From assembly GCA_944324135.1 (NCBI GenBank), contig CALUVE010000009.1:1-64000 (forward strand): a stretch of 64,000 nucleotides of DNA. Reading direction: 5' to 3'. Position numbers and translations under genes: made by a program. Every line of letters starts with the position of its first letter. The first letter of the stretch is position 1. The stretch comes from Candidatus Gastranaerophilales bacterium (GTDB taxonomy: Bacteria > Cyanobacteriota > Vampirovibrionia > Gastranaerophilales > Gastranaerophilaceae). Below the pieces are notes generated by a model. The model was not told where the DNA came from and searched no databases. It saw only the letters and a program-made list of their open reading frames with translations. Shown in pieces: positions 7,649-16,383 of the stretch.

Positions 7649-8293
7649 CTAATCCAGAATTGTGACACCTGTGCTCCCTCCGGTGCGTGTATTATGGTAG
7701 CCGTAGCCTCTGTTGCTTGTGAATCCTCTTGAGTAACCGCTTGAGGAGTCTGTAAAGTCATCTTGATACCAGTCCTCAAAAACAGGATTTACAGGCGGAG
7801 TCATGCCGGTGGGTGTCCCTCCGAGCATGAAGTTCCCTAGTGAGTTAAGAGCACCTCGCAGCCCTCCGCCGCTTTGTATAATAGGGGTTGAGTATCCGTA
7901 TTGCGGGTTGTTATATGTTGTATAGGGTACCGTTCTTGTATAGACATTGGGCGGACACTGGTGAATATTGTTCCTGTATCCCCTGTAGCCTGCTCTTAAA
8001 TTGTCAAATCGTCTGTTAATGTCGCCTGTTTGGTTCATCCCGAACATTTCTCTTTCCAGTCTGGAAACACGTTCTGCCTGCGAGTCGTTTTTAAAGCTTC
8101 TGCCGAACAGGTTTTTCTCCATTCTTGAAAGCTCTCTCATGCCGGCTTTGTTTTCAAATTTTGATACCTGTCTTACTCCGTTATACGGGCGGCTGGTCAC
8201 TCTGTGGTGGTATCCGGCGGCAAAAACACTCGGAGTGTTCATTATAAGCGTAATAGTAAGCAGTAATCTTGTTATTGTAATTAAATTAAACAT
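7649..8293 (-). CDS. Secreted protein with LE-x-x-x-FG repeats, unknown function
   Basis: About 214 residues. A signal peptide is clear (MFNLITITRLLLTITLIMN to SVFA). Two copies of a short motif follow at about residues 54-88: LSRMEKNLFGRSFKND and VSRLEREMFGMN. The rest is rich in Gly, Tyr, Asn and Thr, with many short aromatic stretches. The same motif recurs in the protein at 19844-20770, so both belong to one family. I chose the internal ATG (position 8293) because GAGGAA lies 8 bases upstream; a TTG five codons earlier is the alternative. The role is unknown, probably in the cell envelope. Confidence 0.75.
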   Translation of the reverse strand: MFNLITITRLLLTITLIMNTPSVFAAGYHHRVTSRPYNGVRQVSKFENKAGMRELSRMEKNLFGRSFKNDSQAERVSRLEREMFGMNQTGDINRRFDNLRAGYRGYRNNIHQCPPNVYTRTVPYTTYNNPQYGYSTPIIQSGGGLRGALNSLGNFMLGGTPTGMTPPVNPVFEDWYQDDFTDSSSGYSRGFTSNRGYGYHNTRTGGSTGVTILD

Positions 8294-8413
8294 TTTTTTA
8301 TTCCTCAACTTTTATTCTTTCAATATTTTGGTGTAAGGTATTTGCTTTTGCATTCCTCTATCAGGCAATTGCGTGCGGGTATTCTTAACATTTTGCCAGC
8401 CGGTGCGGGGGTG

Positions 8414-8422
8414 TGATAGAAT
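8414..8422 (+). promoter_or_regulatory. Extended -10 (TGATAGAAT) giving a leaderless GH38 mRNA
   Basis: The -10 box ends 6 bases before the ATG at 8429 and no Shine-Dalgarno is present, so transcription would begin at the start codon. It is one of about ten starts in this window with this geometry. Confidence 0.5.
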
Positions 8423-8428
8423 TTATTT

Positions 8429-10438
8429 ATGAAAAAGAAAGTTATCGCATACGTTCATTCACACTGGGATAGAGAATGGTATAGAGAATTTGAAGTGTTT
8501 CGATTGAGGCTTATCAGGGTTTTTGATAATGTTCTTGAAATGCTGGAAAATGGTTCGCTGCCCTCTTTCTATTTTGACGGACAGGTTGTAGCTCTTTTAG
8601 ACTATTTGAAAATTCGTCCGGAAAAAGAGGATTTGGTCAGAAGATTTATTTCTGAAAAAAAACTTTTTATCGGACCTTTTTATTGTCTTGTGGATGAATT
8701 TTTAACAGATAGAAAAGTGTTTGAAAAAAATCTTGAGATAGGGATGAAGATATCAAAAGATTTCGGGTGCCGTGATTTTATCGGATATCTGGCAGACACT
8801 TTCGGGCATAGCGGCAATGTGTGCAAGGCGTTTAAAAAATTCGGGATTGATAAGTGTATGGTATGGCGCGGATGCGGAGATTTGCCGTCAGAATTTGTTT
8901 TTAACGGAGTGAATACGATTAATCTCAGGCGCGGTTACTTTATGGATATTTTTTCTGCTCCTGTTGATGTTCAGGCAAAGGCTGATTTTTTAAAGAAAAA
9001 TTTAGATATGATTGCTGAGAAATCTTCCGATGTAAGTCTTCTGCCGGTGGGTGCGGATCATCTCGGGGTTGAAAAAAATCTGCAGGAGCAAATCGCTCAG
9101 GTGAACAATCTGTTGACGGATTATGAAATTATCCTGTCATCTCCGTTTGAATATTTTGATGCGGTTAAAGATAATTTCAAAGTCGAATTCAATGGTGAAT
9201 TGAGAGATAATTCTAAAACATTTATTCTGCCCGGATGCTATTCTGCCCGCGTAAATTTAAAGCAGTATAACATCAGAGCGTCTTTTCTGCTTGATGCCGC
9301 GGATAAGGTGCAAAAATATTTCGGGGGTAAATATAGTGGAATTATAGATTATGCTTACAGAATGCTCCTTAAAAATCAGGCTCATGACGGTATTTGCGGC
9401 TGCTCTACTGATTTGGTGCATAGAGAAAATATTACACGTTATGAAAAAGTTATCCAAATTGCCAAAACTGTACTGAAAGAAATTCAGTTTGAAAATTCAA
9501 TGACCTCTTTTGATTTTGTGAATAAGACCGCGGAAATTCTTGGCTGTAATCTTCCTGTAGCGGAATTTGAAAGCCTCCGTAAAGATGATGGTGAACAGGT
9601 CGTTGCAATTCGTAACGGATTTGATGATACAATTCTATATGATACGCAGCGCATCCCGGTAACTGAGGATTATACGGAAATATACAGACTTTTGAAGCCA
9701 AATGGAAATATTCAAAATGATGTAAAATTTGACCTGCATTTGAAAGACAATAAACTATTTATTTCAGAAAATATATCGATTGATTTTGTGAGATTTATTG
9801 ATAACGGCGATACGTATAACACAGGCCCTGTCAAAGATGACAACGGCGAAACTGCTGTTATGGAAAATTTGTCTTTTACCGGCGGAATTTGTCGTGATGA
9901 GTGGACTCTCAAAACAAGCTTTTTTGTAGTGAAAATTTTTCACAACAAGGGTGAAGAATTCTTGCGCTTTGAAATCAGGTGGAATAATAAATTGAAAAAT
10001 CACCTCTGGCAGGTAAGATTTAATTTGCCTGCTCCTGTTGAAAAAACACTCTCAGAAGATATGGATGAACTTATCGGACGCACCTTTAATCCGGCATACA
10101 AAATCCGTGAGCATTTGCCGGAAAAAAGAGGGCTAGAAGCTAAGACAAATACTGCACCAATGCAGCGTTTTGTCAGTGCTCAAGGGGTGTCTGTTATGAC
10201 TAAAGGTTTAACAGAATATGAAGTCAGTGAAAATTCTCTTAGTATCACTCTGCTGAGAAGTGTCGGTGTAATTTCCAGCCCGCAGAATTCCTCCCGTTCA
10301 ACACCTGCAGGCCCGCCGTTGGAAGTTCCAGATGCACAGTTGATTCAAGATGTATCTGCAGAATTCGCAGCAGGATTTTTCACCCCGTCTGATTATAAAA
10401 AATATGTTATTCAATATTTTCTGAATGAGATTTTATAA
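8429..10438 (+). CDS. Glycoside hydrolase family 38 alpha-mannosidase-like protein
   Basis: Cleaves alpha-linked mannose by a retaining mechanism with a bound zinc ion. The N-terminal catalytic barrel shows HSHWDREWY (zinc ligands His10 or His12 and Asp14), LADTFGHSG with the likely nucleophile Asp123, and AHDGICGCSTD near residue 318, all GH38 hallmarks. At 669 residues it is shorter than most bacterial GH38 enzymes (about 800-1000), mainly in the C-terminal beta domains. There is no signal peptide, so it would act in the cytosol on imported glycans. It stands alone and ends convergently with the stress protein gene, overlapping it by 32 bases. Confidence 0.88.
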   Translation: MKKKVIAYVHSHWDREWYREFEVFRLRLIRVFDNVLEMLENGSLPSFYFDGQVVALLDYLKIRPEKEDLVRRFISEKKLFIGPFYCLVDEFLTDRKVFEKNLEIGMKISKDFGCRDFIGYLADTFGHSGNVCKAFKKFGIDKCMVWRGCGDLPSEFVFNGVNTINLRRGYFMDIFSAPVDVQAKADFLKKNLDMIAEKSSDVSLLPVGADHLGVEKNLQEQIAQVNNLLTDYEIILSSPFEYFDAVKDNFKVEFNGELRDNSKTFILPGCYSARVNLKQYNIRASFLLDAADKVQKYFGGKYSGIIDYAYRMLLKNQAHDGICGCSTDLVHRENITRYEKVIQIAKTVLKEIQFENSMTSFDFVNKTAEILGCNLPVAEFESLRKDDGEQVVAIRNGFDDTILYDTQRIPVTEDYTEIYRLLKPNGNIQNDVKFDLHLKDNKLFISENISIDFVRFIDNGDTYNTGPVKDDNGETAVMENLSFTGGICRDEWTLKTSFFVVKIFHNKGEEFLRFEIRWNNKLKNHLWQVRFNLPAPVEKTLSEDMDELIGRTFNPAYKIREHLPEKRGLEAKTNTAPMQRFVSAQGVSVMTKGLTEYEVSENSLSITLLRSVGVISSPQNSSRSTPAGPPLEVPDAQLIQDVSAEFAAGFFTPSDYKKYVIQYFLNEIL

Positions 10439-11279
10439 TCAGTACGTCTGCTGTGGTATTTTCAAGTATTCTTTCGTTTACGGAATTTCTTAAAAATGTG
10501 TGCTTTGCTTTTAATCTGCCGCCAAGTACTATGAGGTCTATGTGTTCTTTGGACGCATAATCTATAATAGCGTGTGCAGGCTGCCCTGTTAGCACACTTT
10601 TTCCTGCAACTTTCAAATTTTTATCTGTGATTAGAGTTTCTGCTGTATTTAATATTTTTAGTGCAAATATTTTTTGTCTTTTTTGAATTTCCAGAAGCCA
10701 GTTTGTGTCTAAGCTCCCCTCTAGAAATAATAGCTCGGGATCTTCATTTACCGTGCATAGGTGTATTTCTTTATTCTCCAAATTGAAATTTTCTAGAACT
10801 TTTTTAATTGCAAAAGCTGTCTGCTCGCTGCCATCCGTTGTGAATAAAATTTTTTCGGCTTGGTTACTGTTTTTTGTAACATAACCGGATATTTCTGTGT
10901 TTGTTATTATTTCTCTGGAAACCGACCCGAGCCAACGCTGAATCCCTTTTTTGCCATGCGAACCCATCAGTACAAGGTCATATTCTACGGTGTCCAGTTG
11001 TTCTAAGATGCTGTCTACCGCACTGCCGCAAACCCTGTAGCTTTCATTCAGCTTAAGACCTAATTCGTTTACTTTCTGTTTAGCATTTTCTAAGATTGTG
11101 CATGCTATATTGGTACATGAGTTTGTGAAGCCGCTTTCTTCTATATAAACTTCATCCGGCAAAAAGCTCCAATCTATTACGCAAATTATATCCACCTCTC
11201 CAGAGCCATGCCACTTGGCAAAATTTTCCAATGCATTAAAACTTATTTTTGAGCCGTCTGTGCAGAATAAAACTTTCAT
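10407..11279 (-). CDS. Tandem universal stress protein (two UspA domains)
   Basis: A 290-residue cytosolic protein made of two UspA folds (about 1-135 and 145-285). Domain 1 opens with MKVLFCTDGS and has LVLMGSHGKKGIQRWLGSVS; domain 2 opens with KILFTTDGSEQ and has DLIVLGGRLKAKHTFLRNSV. The G-x2-G-x9-G-S/N ATP-binding pattern is reasonable in domain 1 and weaker in domain 2, as is common in tandem forms. AAAGGAG precedes the ATG. Usp proteins act in stress survival. Its target is unknown. Confidence 0.9.
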   Translation of the reverse strand: MKVLFCTDGSKISFNALENFAKWHGSGEVDIICVIDWSFLPDEVYIEESGFTNSCTNIACTILENAKQKVNELGLKLNESYRVCGSAVDSILEQLDTVEYDLVLMGSHGKKGIQRWLGSVSREIITNTEISGYVTKNSNQAEKILFTTDGSEQTAFAIKKVLENFNLENKEIHLCTVNEDPELLFLEGSLDTNWLLEIQKRQKIFALKILNTAETLITDKNLKVAGKSVLTGQPAHAIIDYASKEHIDLIVLGGRLKAKHTFLRNSVNERILENTTADVLIIKSHSENIE

Positions 11280-11406
11280 AATATTTTCTCCTTTTTATCT
11301 ATCTATAACTTATGTTAAGAGAAATTACATTGTCTGGTATTCTATATTTTTTTCTGCTATGATATTTGTGAGGTAATTATCTTTTATAATAAGGTTAAAA
11401 GTAGTC

Positions 11407-12015
11407 ATGCCGGCTTCTCAGAAGATTAATTTAAGGGAATATAAAGATTTAGTAGAAACTATCGCAAAGGTTGAGTACCAGAAGTTTTCGGTCTCTCATC
11501 TTGTTGAATTGCCTGAACTCATCAATATTGGCAATCATACTCTATATATTTTGTTTAAAAATAACTCGCCGGATAAATTTAACAATACATATCTTTCAAC
11601 TGCTATAAAGTGGGCTATAAGAAACGAAGTAAGACGCCGCTACAAGTGGTATAGTCTGAAAAATAAAAAACAACAATTGGGAGAAGAACAGGAAGATAAT
11701 CTGCGGGTTGAAGTTTATAAAACAATTCTGTCAATTGATGAGATGCAGGATGCGGAGGTGCCTACACAAATAAAGGCAGAAGAACGCACTCCGGAAGAGT
11801 CAATTGAATTTTTGGAATTGAAACATGAAATTCTGCTTGCTATGAAAAAATTACCTCAAAGAGAACGTGAACTTATTGAATATAAGTTCTTTAAAGAAAA
11901 AAAATTAAGGGAAATTTCTGAGGAATTTAATATTTCGCAGTCTCGAATTTCCCGTATTATTCAGTCAGGACTGGATAAAATCAAAAAAGAACTGAAAAAG
12001 CAGGGGATTATATAA
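11407..12015 (+). CDS. Sigma-70 family RNA polymerase sigma factor (alternative, FliA/SigB-like)
   Basis: A 202-residue alternative sigma factor. The first half looks like region 2 ([12 protein letters not shown] and [20 protein letters not shown], the latter being the core-binding and -10 recognition part). The last 60 residues form region 4 with the helix-turn-helix [18 protein letters not shown]. Region 3 seems reduced or absent, and an acidic linker fills that place. Resemblance to FliA-type factors and the flagellar genes 4 kb away suggest, but do not prove, a motility or envelope regulon. It is followed after 2 bases by gcvPB, so the two are likely cotranscribed. Confidence 0.85.
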   Translation: MPASQKINLREYKDLVETIAKVEYQKFSVSHLVELPELINIGNHTLYILFKNNSPDKFNNTYLSTAIKWAIRNEVRRRYKWYSLKNKKQQLGEEQEDNLRVEVYKTILSIDEMQDAEVPTQIKAEERTPEESIEFLELKHEILLAMKKLPQRERELIEYKFFKEKKLREISEEFNISQSRISRIIQSGLDKIKKELKKQGII

Positions 12016-12017
12016 GG

Positions 12018-13439
12018 ATGAAAACAATTTTTGAAAAAAGTAATAACGTTGACGGTATTACGTTGACTGATATGCCTTGTAATATTGATTTTCTTGACAG
12101 TTCAATTTTGCGTTCGGAAAAAGTCGGACTGCCGCAGCTCGGCGAGCTTGAAGTCCTCCGTCATTACAAAGAATTGTCAGATAAAAATTTCTGCATAGAA
12201 AAAGGCTTTTACCCGCTGGGGTCTTGTACTATGAAATATAATCCCAAAGTTAATGAACTGCTTGCCTCATTGGACGGGTTTGCAAATCTTCACCCGTTTT
12301 CCACAGATGAAGATTCTCAGGGTGCTCTGGAATTGATGTATAAATTACAGGAGGCTTTGAAAGTTCTGACAGGGATGGATGGAGTTACTCTTCAGCCGGC
12401 GGCCGGTGCTCATGGTGAACTTACCGGCATGATGATTATAAAAGCTTATTTCGAATCTATCGGTGAAAACAGAAAAAAAGTTATCATCCCTGATTCCGCG
12501 CATGGCACCAACCCTGCAAGTGCAAAAATTTGTGATTTTGATATAGTACAGATTGCCTCTAATGAAAAAGGACAGGTTGATATAGAGGCTTTAAAAGCTG
12601 TTCTTGATAAAGATGTTGCTGCTATTATGCTCACCAACCCGAATACTCTCGGTATTTATGAAGAAAATGTTCTCGAAATTTCTAAATTAATGCATGATAA
12701 CGGTTCACTTCTTTATTATGACGGTGCAAACTTTAATGCAATTATGGGGTACACAAATCCGAAACTTATGGGATTTGACGTTGTGCATTTGAATCTTCAT
12801 AAAACTTTTGCAACTCCGCACGGCGGCGGCGGCCCGGGTGCCGGTCCTGTTTGTGTTGTTGAAAAATTGAAAGATTTTCTTCCGTCTCCGGTCATCGGTT
12901 ATGACGGCGACAGATATTTCCGAAATTATGATATAAAAAATTCTATCGGCGCTGTTAAAGGTTTTTACGGAAATTTTGGCGTCCTTGTCAAAGCTTATGC
13001 GTATATCCTTATGATGGGGAAAAATCTTAAAGAAGCTAGTGAAAATGCTGTCTTGAATGCTAATTACCTCAAAGAAAAACTGAAAAAAGCATACGATTTG
13101 CCTTATGATGTACCTTGTATGCACGAGTTTGTACTCTCCGGCGACAGACAAAAACAATTCGGAGTTTCAACTTTGAATATTGCGAAAAGTCTTATGGATG
13201 AAAATACGCATCCGCCGACAGTTTATTTTCCGCTTATTGTTCACGAGGCTATCATGATTGAGCCGACTGAATCCGAAACCAGACAAAAACTTGATGAGTT
13301 TGTGGATGTTATGCTGAAAATTGCTAAAGAAGCTGAAACCAATCCTGAAAAATTGATTTCAGCCCCTCATACAACACCGGTAAAACGTGTTGATGAAACT
13401 CAGGCTGCAAGACATCCGGATTTGAAATTTACTGAATAG
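12018..13439 (+). CDS. gcvPB: Glycine dehydrogenase (decarboxylating), beta subunit
   Basis: The C-terminal half of the split P-protein of the glycine cleavage system. It binds PLP and decarboxylates glycine, passing the methylamine group to GcvH. At 473 residues it has normal length. The PLP lysine lies in [19 protein letters not shown] near residue 262, and [13 protein letters not shown] near residue 65 is another family signature. The alpha subunit (gcvPA), gcvT and gcvH are not in this window, so the set is dispersed. AAGG sits almost against the ATG, and translation may depend on the sigma factor gene 2 bases upstream. Confidence 0.95.
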   Translation: MKTIFEKSNNVDGITLTDMPCNIDFLDSSILRSEKVGLPQLGELEVLRHYKELSDKNFCIEKGFYPLGSCTMKYNPKVNELLASLDGFANLHPFSTDEDSQGALELMYKLQEALKVLTGMDGVTLQPAAGAHGELTGMMIIKAYFESIGENRKKVIIPDSAHGTNPASAKICDFDIVQIASNEKGQVDIEALKAVLDKDVAAIMLTNPNTLGIYEENVLEISKLMHDNGSLLYYDGANFNAIMGYTNPKLMGFDVVHLNLHKTFATPHGGGGPGAGPVCVVEKLKDFLPSPVIGYDGDRYFRNYDIKNSIGAVKGFYGNFGVLVKAYAYILMMGKNLKEASENAVLNANYLKEKLKKAYDLPYDVPCMHEFVLSGDRQKQFGVSTLNIAKSLMDENTHPPTVYFPLIVHEAIMIEPTESETRQKLDEFVDVMLKIAKEAETNPEKLISAPHTTPVKRVDETQAARHPDLKFTE

Positions 13440-13458
13440 AAAAAGAAAGATAATAAAA

Positions 13459-14598
13459 ATGACAGAACCAAAAAAGAAAATTAAAGTAGCATTTCCTCAT
13501 ATGGGAATTATATATATAGCCTGGGCTGCGGCGCTCAGAAAAGTTGGCTGTGAAGCTTTTATCCCGCCATATACAAGCAAAAAAACTCTCTCTCTCGGAA
13601 CAAAATATTCTCCGGAGGCTATTTGTCTCCCTTATAAACTTATATTAGGCAATTTTATAGAAGCAATCGAGGGCGGGGCTGATTATGTTGCAATGATTTC
13701 ATCTCCTGGCTGCTGCAGGTTGGGTGAATACGGCAATTGTATTAAAAATGCTCTCGATGATATGGGGTATCATGCAAATTATATTGAGCTGACTCTGTAT
13801 GACGGAATTAAAGGTATGTACGATTTTCTCAAGAAAATCAGCGGAAAAAACGATCCTGTTCTGTTTCTGAGAGCTATCCTTATTGCTATTAGAAAAGTAT
13901 TTATTTGTGACGAATTGGAAAGAAAGCTTGCCTATTATAGTGCCCGAGAAGTCCGTCAGGGGGAGGCTGAAAAACATTTTCTCAAAGCTTTGAAAATGAT
14001 TGATGAAGCAAACACAACTAAAAAACTTTTAAAAGCTCAAAAGCAGGCTATTGCAGAAATTGCAAAAACAGAAATAGATCCGAAACGTGAAATTTTACAT
14101 GTTGATATAACAGGCGAGATTTATCTTGTATGTGACAGTTTTTCTAACCAGAATCTTGCTAAAGAACTTGCGAAGATGGGTGTAGAAACAAGAAAAAGCC
14201 TTACGGTAAGCGGCTTTTTAAAGGATGCTATCATACCAAAAATCTTCAGAAAAGGGGAAACACACCTGCAAAGAGCTTTCAGATTGGCTAAGCCATATCT
14301 CAGCCGTGATATTGGCGGGGATGCTCTAGAGTGTGTTTCAGATGTAGCTTATGCCAATGAAAGAGGTATTGACGGCATTATACACATAAGTCCGTTCACC
14401 TGTATGCCTGAAATTATGTCACAGAATATATTCCCAGCAATGCGTGAAAATTGTGATATTCCGATTTTGCCGTTGATTATGGATGAGCAGACCGGAAAAG
14501 CAGGTTATTTGACGAGATTAGAGGCTTTTGTTGACCTGATGCGCAGACGTAAGCGCAAAAATCAGCTCAGCCAAAAACAGGCTGAAACTGTTAAGTAA
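13459..14598 (+). CDS. CoA-substrate-specific dehydratase activase-related protein (DUF2229 type)
   Basis: 379 residues. It resembles the DUF2229 half of large 2-hydroxyacyl-CoA dehydratase activase proteins, which relates to the HgdB/FldB subunit fold. It opens with KIKVAFPHMGIIYIAWAAAL and has SPEAICLPYKLILGNFIEAI and SSPGCCRLGEYGNC, the last with three cysteines that could ligate a [4Fe-4S] cluster. A further ISPFTCMPEIM motif near residue 312 is also typical. The ASKHA ATPase half (HgdC-like) is not visible here. The substrate is unknown. It follows gcvPB by 19 bases, so the two probably share a transcript. Confidence 0.8.
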   Translation: MTEPKKKIKVAFPHMGIIYIAWAAALRKVGCEAFIPPYTSKKTLSLGTKYSPEAICLPYKLILGNFIEAIEGGADYVAMISSPGCCRLGEYGNCIKNALDDMGYHANYIELTLYDGIKGMYDFLKKISGKNDPVLFLRAILIAIRKVFICDELERKLAYYSAREVRQGEAEKHFLKALKMIDEANTTKKLLKAQKQAIAEIAKTEIDPKREILHVDITGEIYLVCDSFSNQNLAKELAKMGVETRKSLTVSGFLKDAIIPKIFRKGETHLQRAFRLAKPYLSRDIGGDALECVSDVAYANERGIDGIIHISPFTCMPEIMSQNIFPAMRENCDIPILPLIMDEQTGKAGYLTRLEAFVDLMRRRKRKNQLSQKQAETVK

Positions 14599-14629
14599 TT
14601 CAGAGGTTAAATTTTTAATGCTAATGAGG

Positions 14630-14635
14630 TATAAC
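14630..14635 (+). promoter_or_regulatory. -10 box (TATAAC) six bases before the ATG at 14642
   Basis: TATAAC matches five of six consensus bases and ends 6 bases before the start codon. A GAGG further up lies too far away (about 12 bases) to be an ideal ribosome-binding site. The gene may therefore be read both from the upstream operon and from a leaderless transcript. Confidence 0.35.
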
Positions 14636-14641
14636 TAAATT

Positions 14642-15478
14642 ATGATAAAATTATTCAAAGATTCTTTCGGAATTTCTTATTATAATATTATACTCGCGAC
14701 TCCGCTTGTTTTATTTATGGTGCTTGTGAGTTTGTATCTTGGTTTTTCCAGAAGCACTGTAGATACACTTCCGGAGATGGTATTATTTATGTTTACTCTG
14801 TGGGTTATGTTCGGAGCTTTTTTGGCTGCGTGGTTTTTTATGGTCAAAAAAGCTGTTGAAAATTCCAAGTCTGTATATATTCTTGATGAGGATCAGGCAA
14901 AAGCTTCATTTAATTTGATGCGGGAAATACCGGCGGGTATTGGTTGTTATTTTCTTTCTTTTCTGGGATTTCTGGTATTGTTCGTCACAATTCTTGTGTT
15001 GTGGGGCGCTGCAGTTTATAATGCCGGACAATCTTTTATAGGCAGTATTAATCTCGATGCAGCACAGATGAAAGCTCCTATTTCTTCTATTCAGGAACTT
15101 GGCGTTTTTATTGACGGTCTTTCTCCGGAGCAGCTTTTGAAATTGAGCCAGTGGAGCTTTTTGATTTTTGTCTCAAATGCTCTGTTCTCATTTGTTTTTA
15201 TGCTCTGGGCTCCGGAAATTTTGTTTTCAGATAAAAATCCTCTGACAGCTCTTTTTAAGTCTGTTAAAAAAGTTTTTGTGAAATTTTTTAAATCTCTTAA
15301 ATTATTTATATATATAGCATTTTTGAATTTTGTACTGTCATTTTTGAATACTTTTGCGATACTTAATCCTATTGCGTATTTTCTGATGATGATACTTTAT
15401 TTTTATTTTATAGTGTATCTGGTTGTGTTAGTATTCTTATATTATGAACGCGAATTTTGCAAAGACGGGCAAGAATAA
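14642..15478 (+). CDS. Multi-spanning membrane protein, unknown function
   Basis: 278 residues with about five or six predicted transmembrane segments, for example LVLFMVLVSLYLGF, LFMFTLWVMFGAFLAAWFF, LSFLGFLVLFVTILVLWGAA, FLIFVSNALFSFVFMLW and two at the C-terminus. No catalytic motif is visible. The layout recalls small integral membrane proteins of the DUF4013/DUF975 kind, but I cannot assign it. Its end overlaps the start of miaA by 35 bases. Confidence 0.75.
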   Translation: MIKLFKDSFGISYYNIILATPLVLFMVLVSLYLGFSRSTVDTLPEMVLFMFTLWVMFGAFLAAWFFMVKKAVENSKSVYILDEDQAKASFNLMREIPAGIGCYFLSFLGFLVLFVTILVLWGAAVYNAGQSFIGSINLDAAQMKAPISSIQELGVFIDGLSPEQLLKLSQWSFLIFVSNALFSFVFMLWAPEILFSDKNPLTALFKSVKKVFVKFFKSLKLFIYIAFLNFVLSFLNTFAILNPIAYFLMMILYFYFIVYLVVLVFLYYEREFCKDGQE

Positions 15479-16331
15479 AGTAATTGCCGTTGTCGGGCCT
15501 ACAGCATCAGGAAAAACTGCTTTTGCTATAGAACTGGCAAAAAAAATTGACGGCGAAATTGTATCGGCGGATTCCAGACTTGTATACAAAGGGCTGGACA
15601 TTGGAACTGCCAAACCATCAATTGAAGAACGTGAGGGGATACCTCATCATATGATTGATATAGTAGAACCTGAGATTGAATATTCGGCAGGATTGTACGT
15701 TGATGCTGCGCGAAAGTGTATATATGATATACTTTCCAGAGGTAAAACTCCAATCATTGCTGGAGGTACAGGATTGTATTTCAGAATTCTTCTGGAAGCT
15801 TACAGCCTGCCGCAGGCTGCACCGGATTATGAATTGCGTTCCGAACTCCGGGAATTGGATTGCGATACATTACATTCAATGCTTTATGAACTTGACCGTG
15901 AGGCTTGCGAAAAAATTTATGCAAATGATAAGAAAAAATTAATCCGTTATATTGAAATTATTAAAACAACAGGTAAAAAAATCAGTGAGGCTTGCGGAGT
16001 ATCTGAACCCGAATTCGATGTTGAATGGCTCGGGTGCAACTTCCCGCGTGATATACTTTATGATCGTATTAATAACCGTGTGGATATGATGATTGAAAAC
16101 GGACTTATTGAAGAAACTAAGCGTCTTTTACAAAAACATGGCAGAATTAATAATCTTTTGTATACAATCGGGTATCAGGAAATTATTTCGTATTTGGATG
16201 GGATCTCCACACTTGATGATGCTGTTGCTTTGTTAAAACAGAATACAAGACGGTATGCAAAAAGACAGTTAACCTGGTTTAGAAAAAACGAGAATATTAA
16301 GTGGAATCATTATCCTGAACGTTTGTCTTAA
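15444..16331 (+). CDS. miaA: tRNA dimethylallyltransferase
   Basis: Transfers a dimethylallyl group to N6 of A37 in tRNAs that read UNN codons, which stabilises codon pairing. At 295 residues it is close to the usual 300-310. The P-loop GPTASGKT lies near residue 20, followed by the substrate-binding IVSADSRLVYKGLDIGTAKP and, near the C-terminus, IGYQEIISYL and QNTRRYAKRQLTWFRK, which contact the tRNA. The ATG lies inside the preceding membrane protein gene, which indicates coupled translation. Confidence 0.96.
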   Translation: MNANFAKTGKNKVIAVVGPTASGKTAFAIELAKKIDGEIVSADSRLVYKGLDIGTAKPSIEEREGIPHHMIDIVEPEIEYSAGLYVDAARKCIYDILSRGKTPIIAGGTGLYFRILLEAYSLPQAAPDYELRSELRELDCDTLHSMLYELDREACEKIYANDKKKLIRYIEIIKTTGKKISEACGVSEPEFDVEWLGCNFPRDILYDRINNRVDMMIENGLIEETKRLLQKHGRINNLLYTIGYQEIISYLDGISTLDDAVALLKQNTRRYAKRQLTWFRKNENIKWNHYPERLS

Positions 16332-16355
16332 CAAGTGTCAAAATTTATGGTAATA

Positions 16356-16361
16356 TATAAT
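16356..16361 (+). promoter_or_regulatory. -10 box (TATAAT) of the AsmA-like gene
   Basis: A perfect TATAAT lies 22 bases before the chosen ATG, with an AGAGG ribosome-binding site in between. No convincing -35 box is seen. Confidence 0.45.
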
Positions 16362-16383
16362 CAAGTAATAGAGGATGTGTGTA

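Noticed and set aside
12705-13157. 150-codon minus-strand ORF
   Set aside because: Antisense to gcvPB, whose family motifs account for this region.
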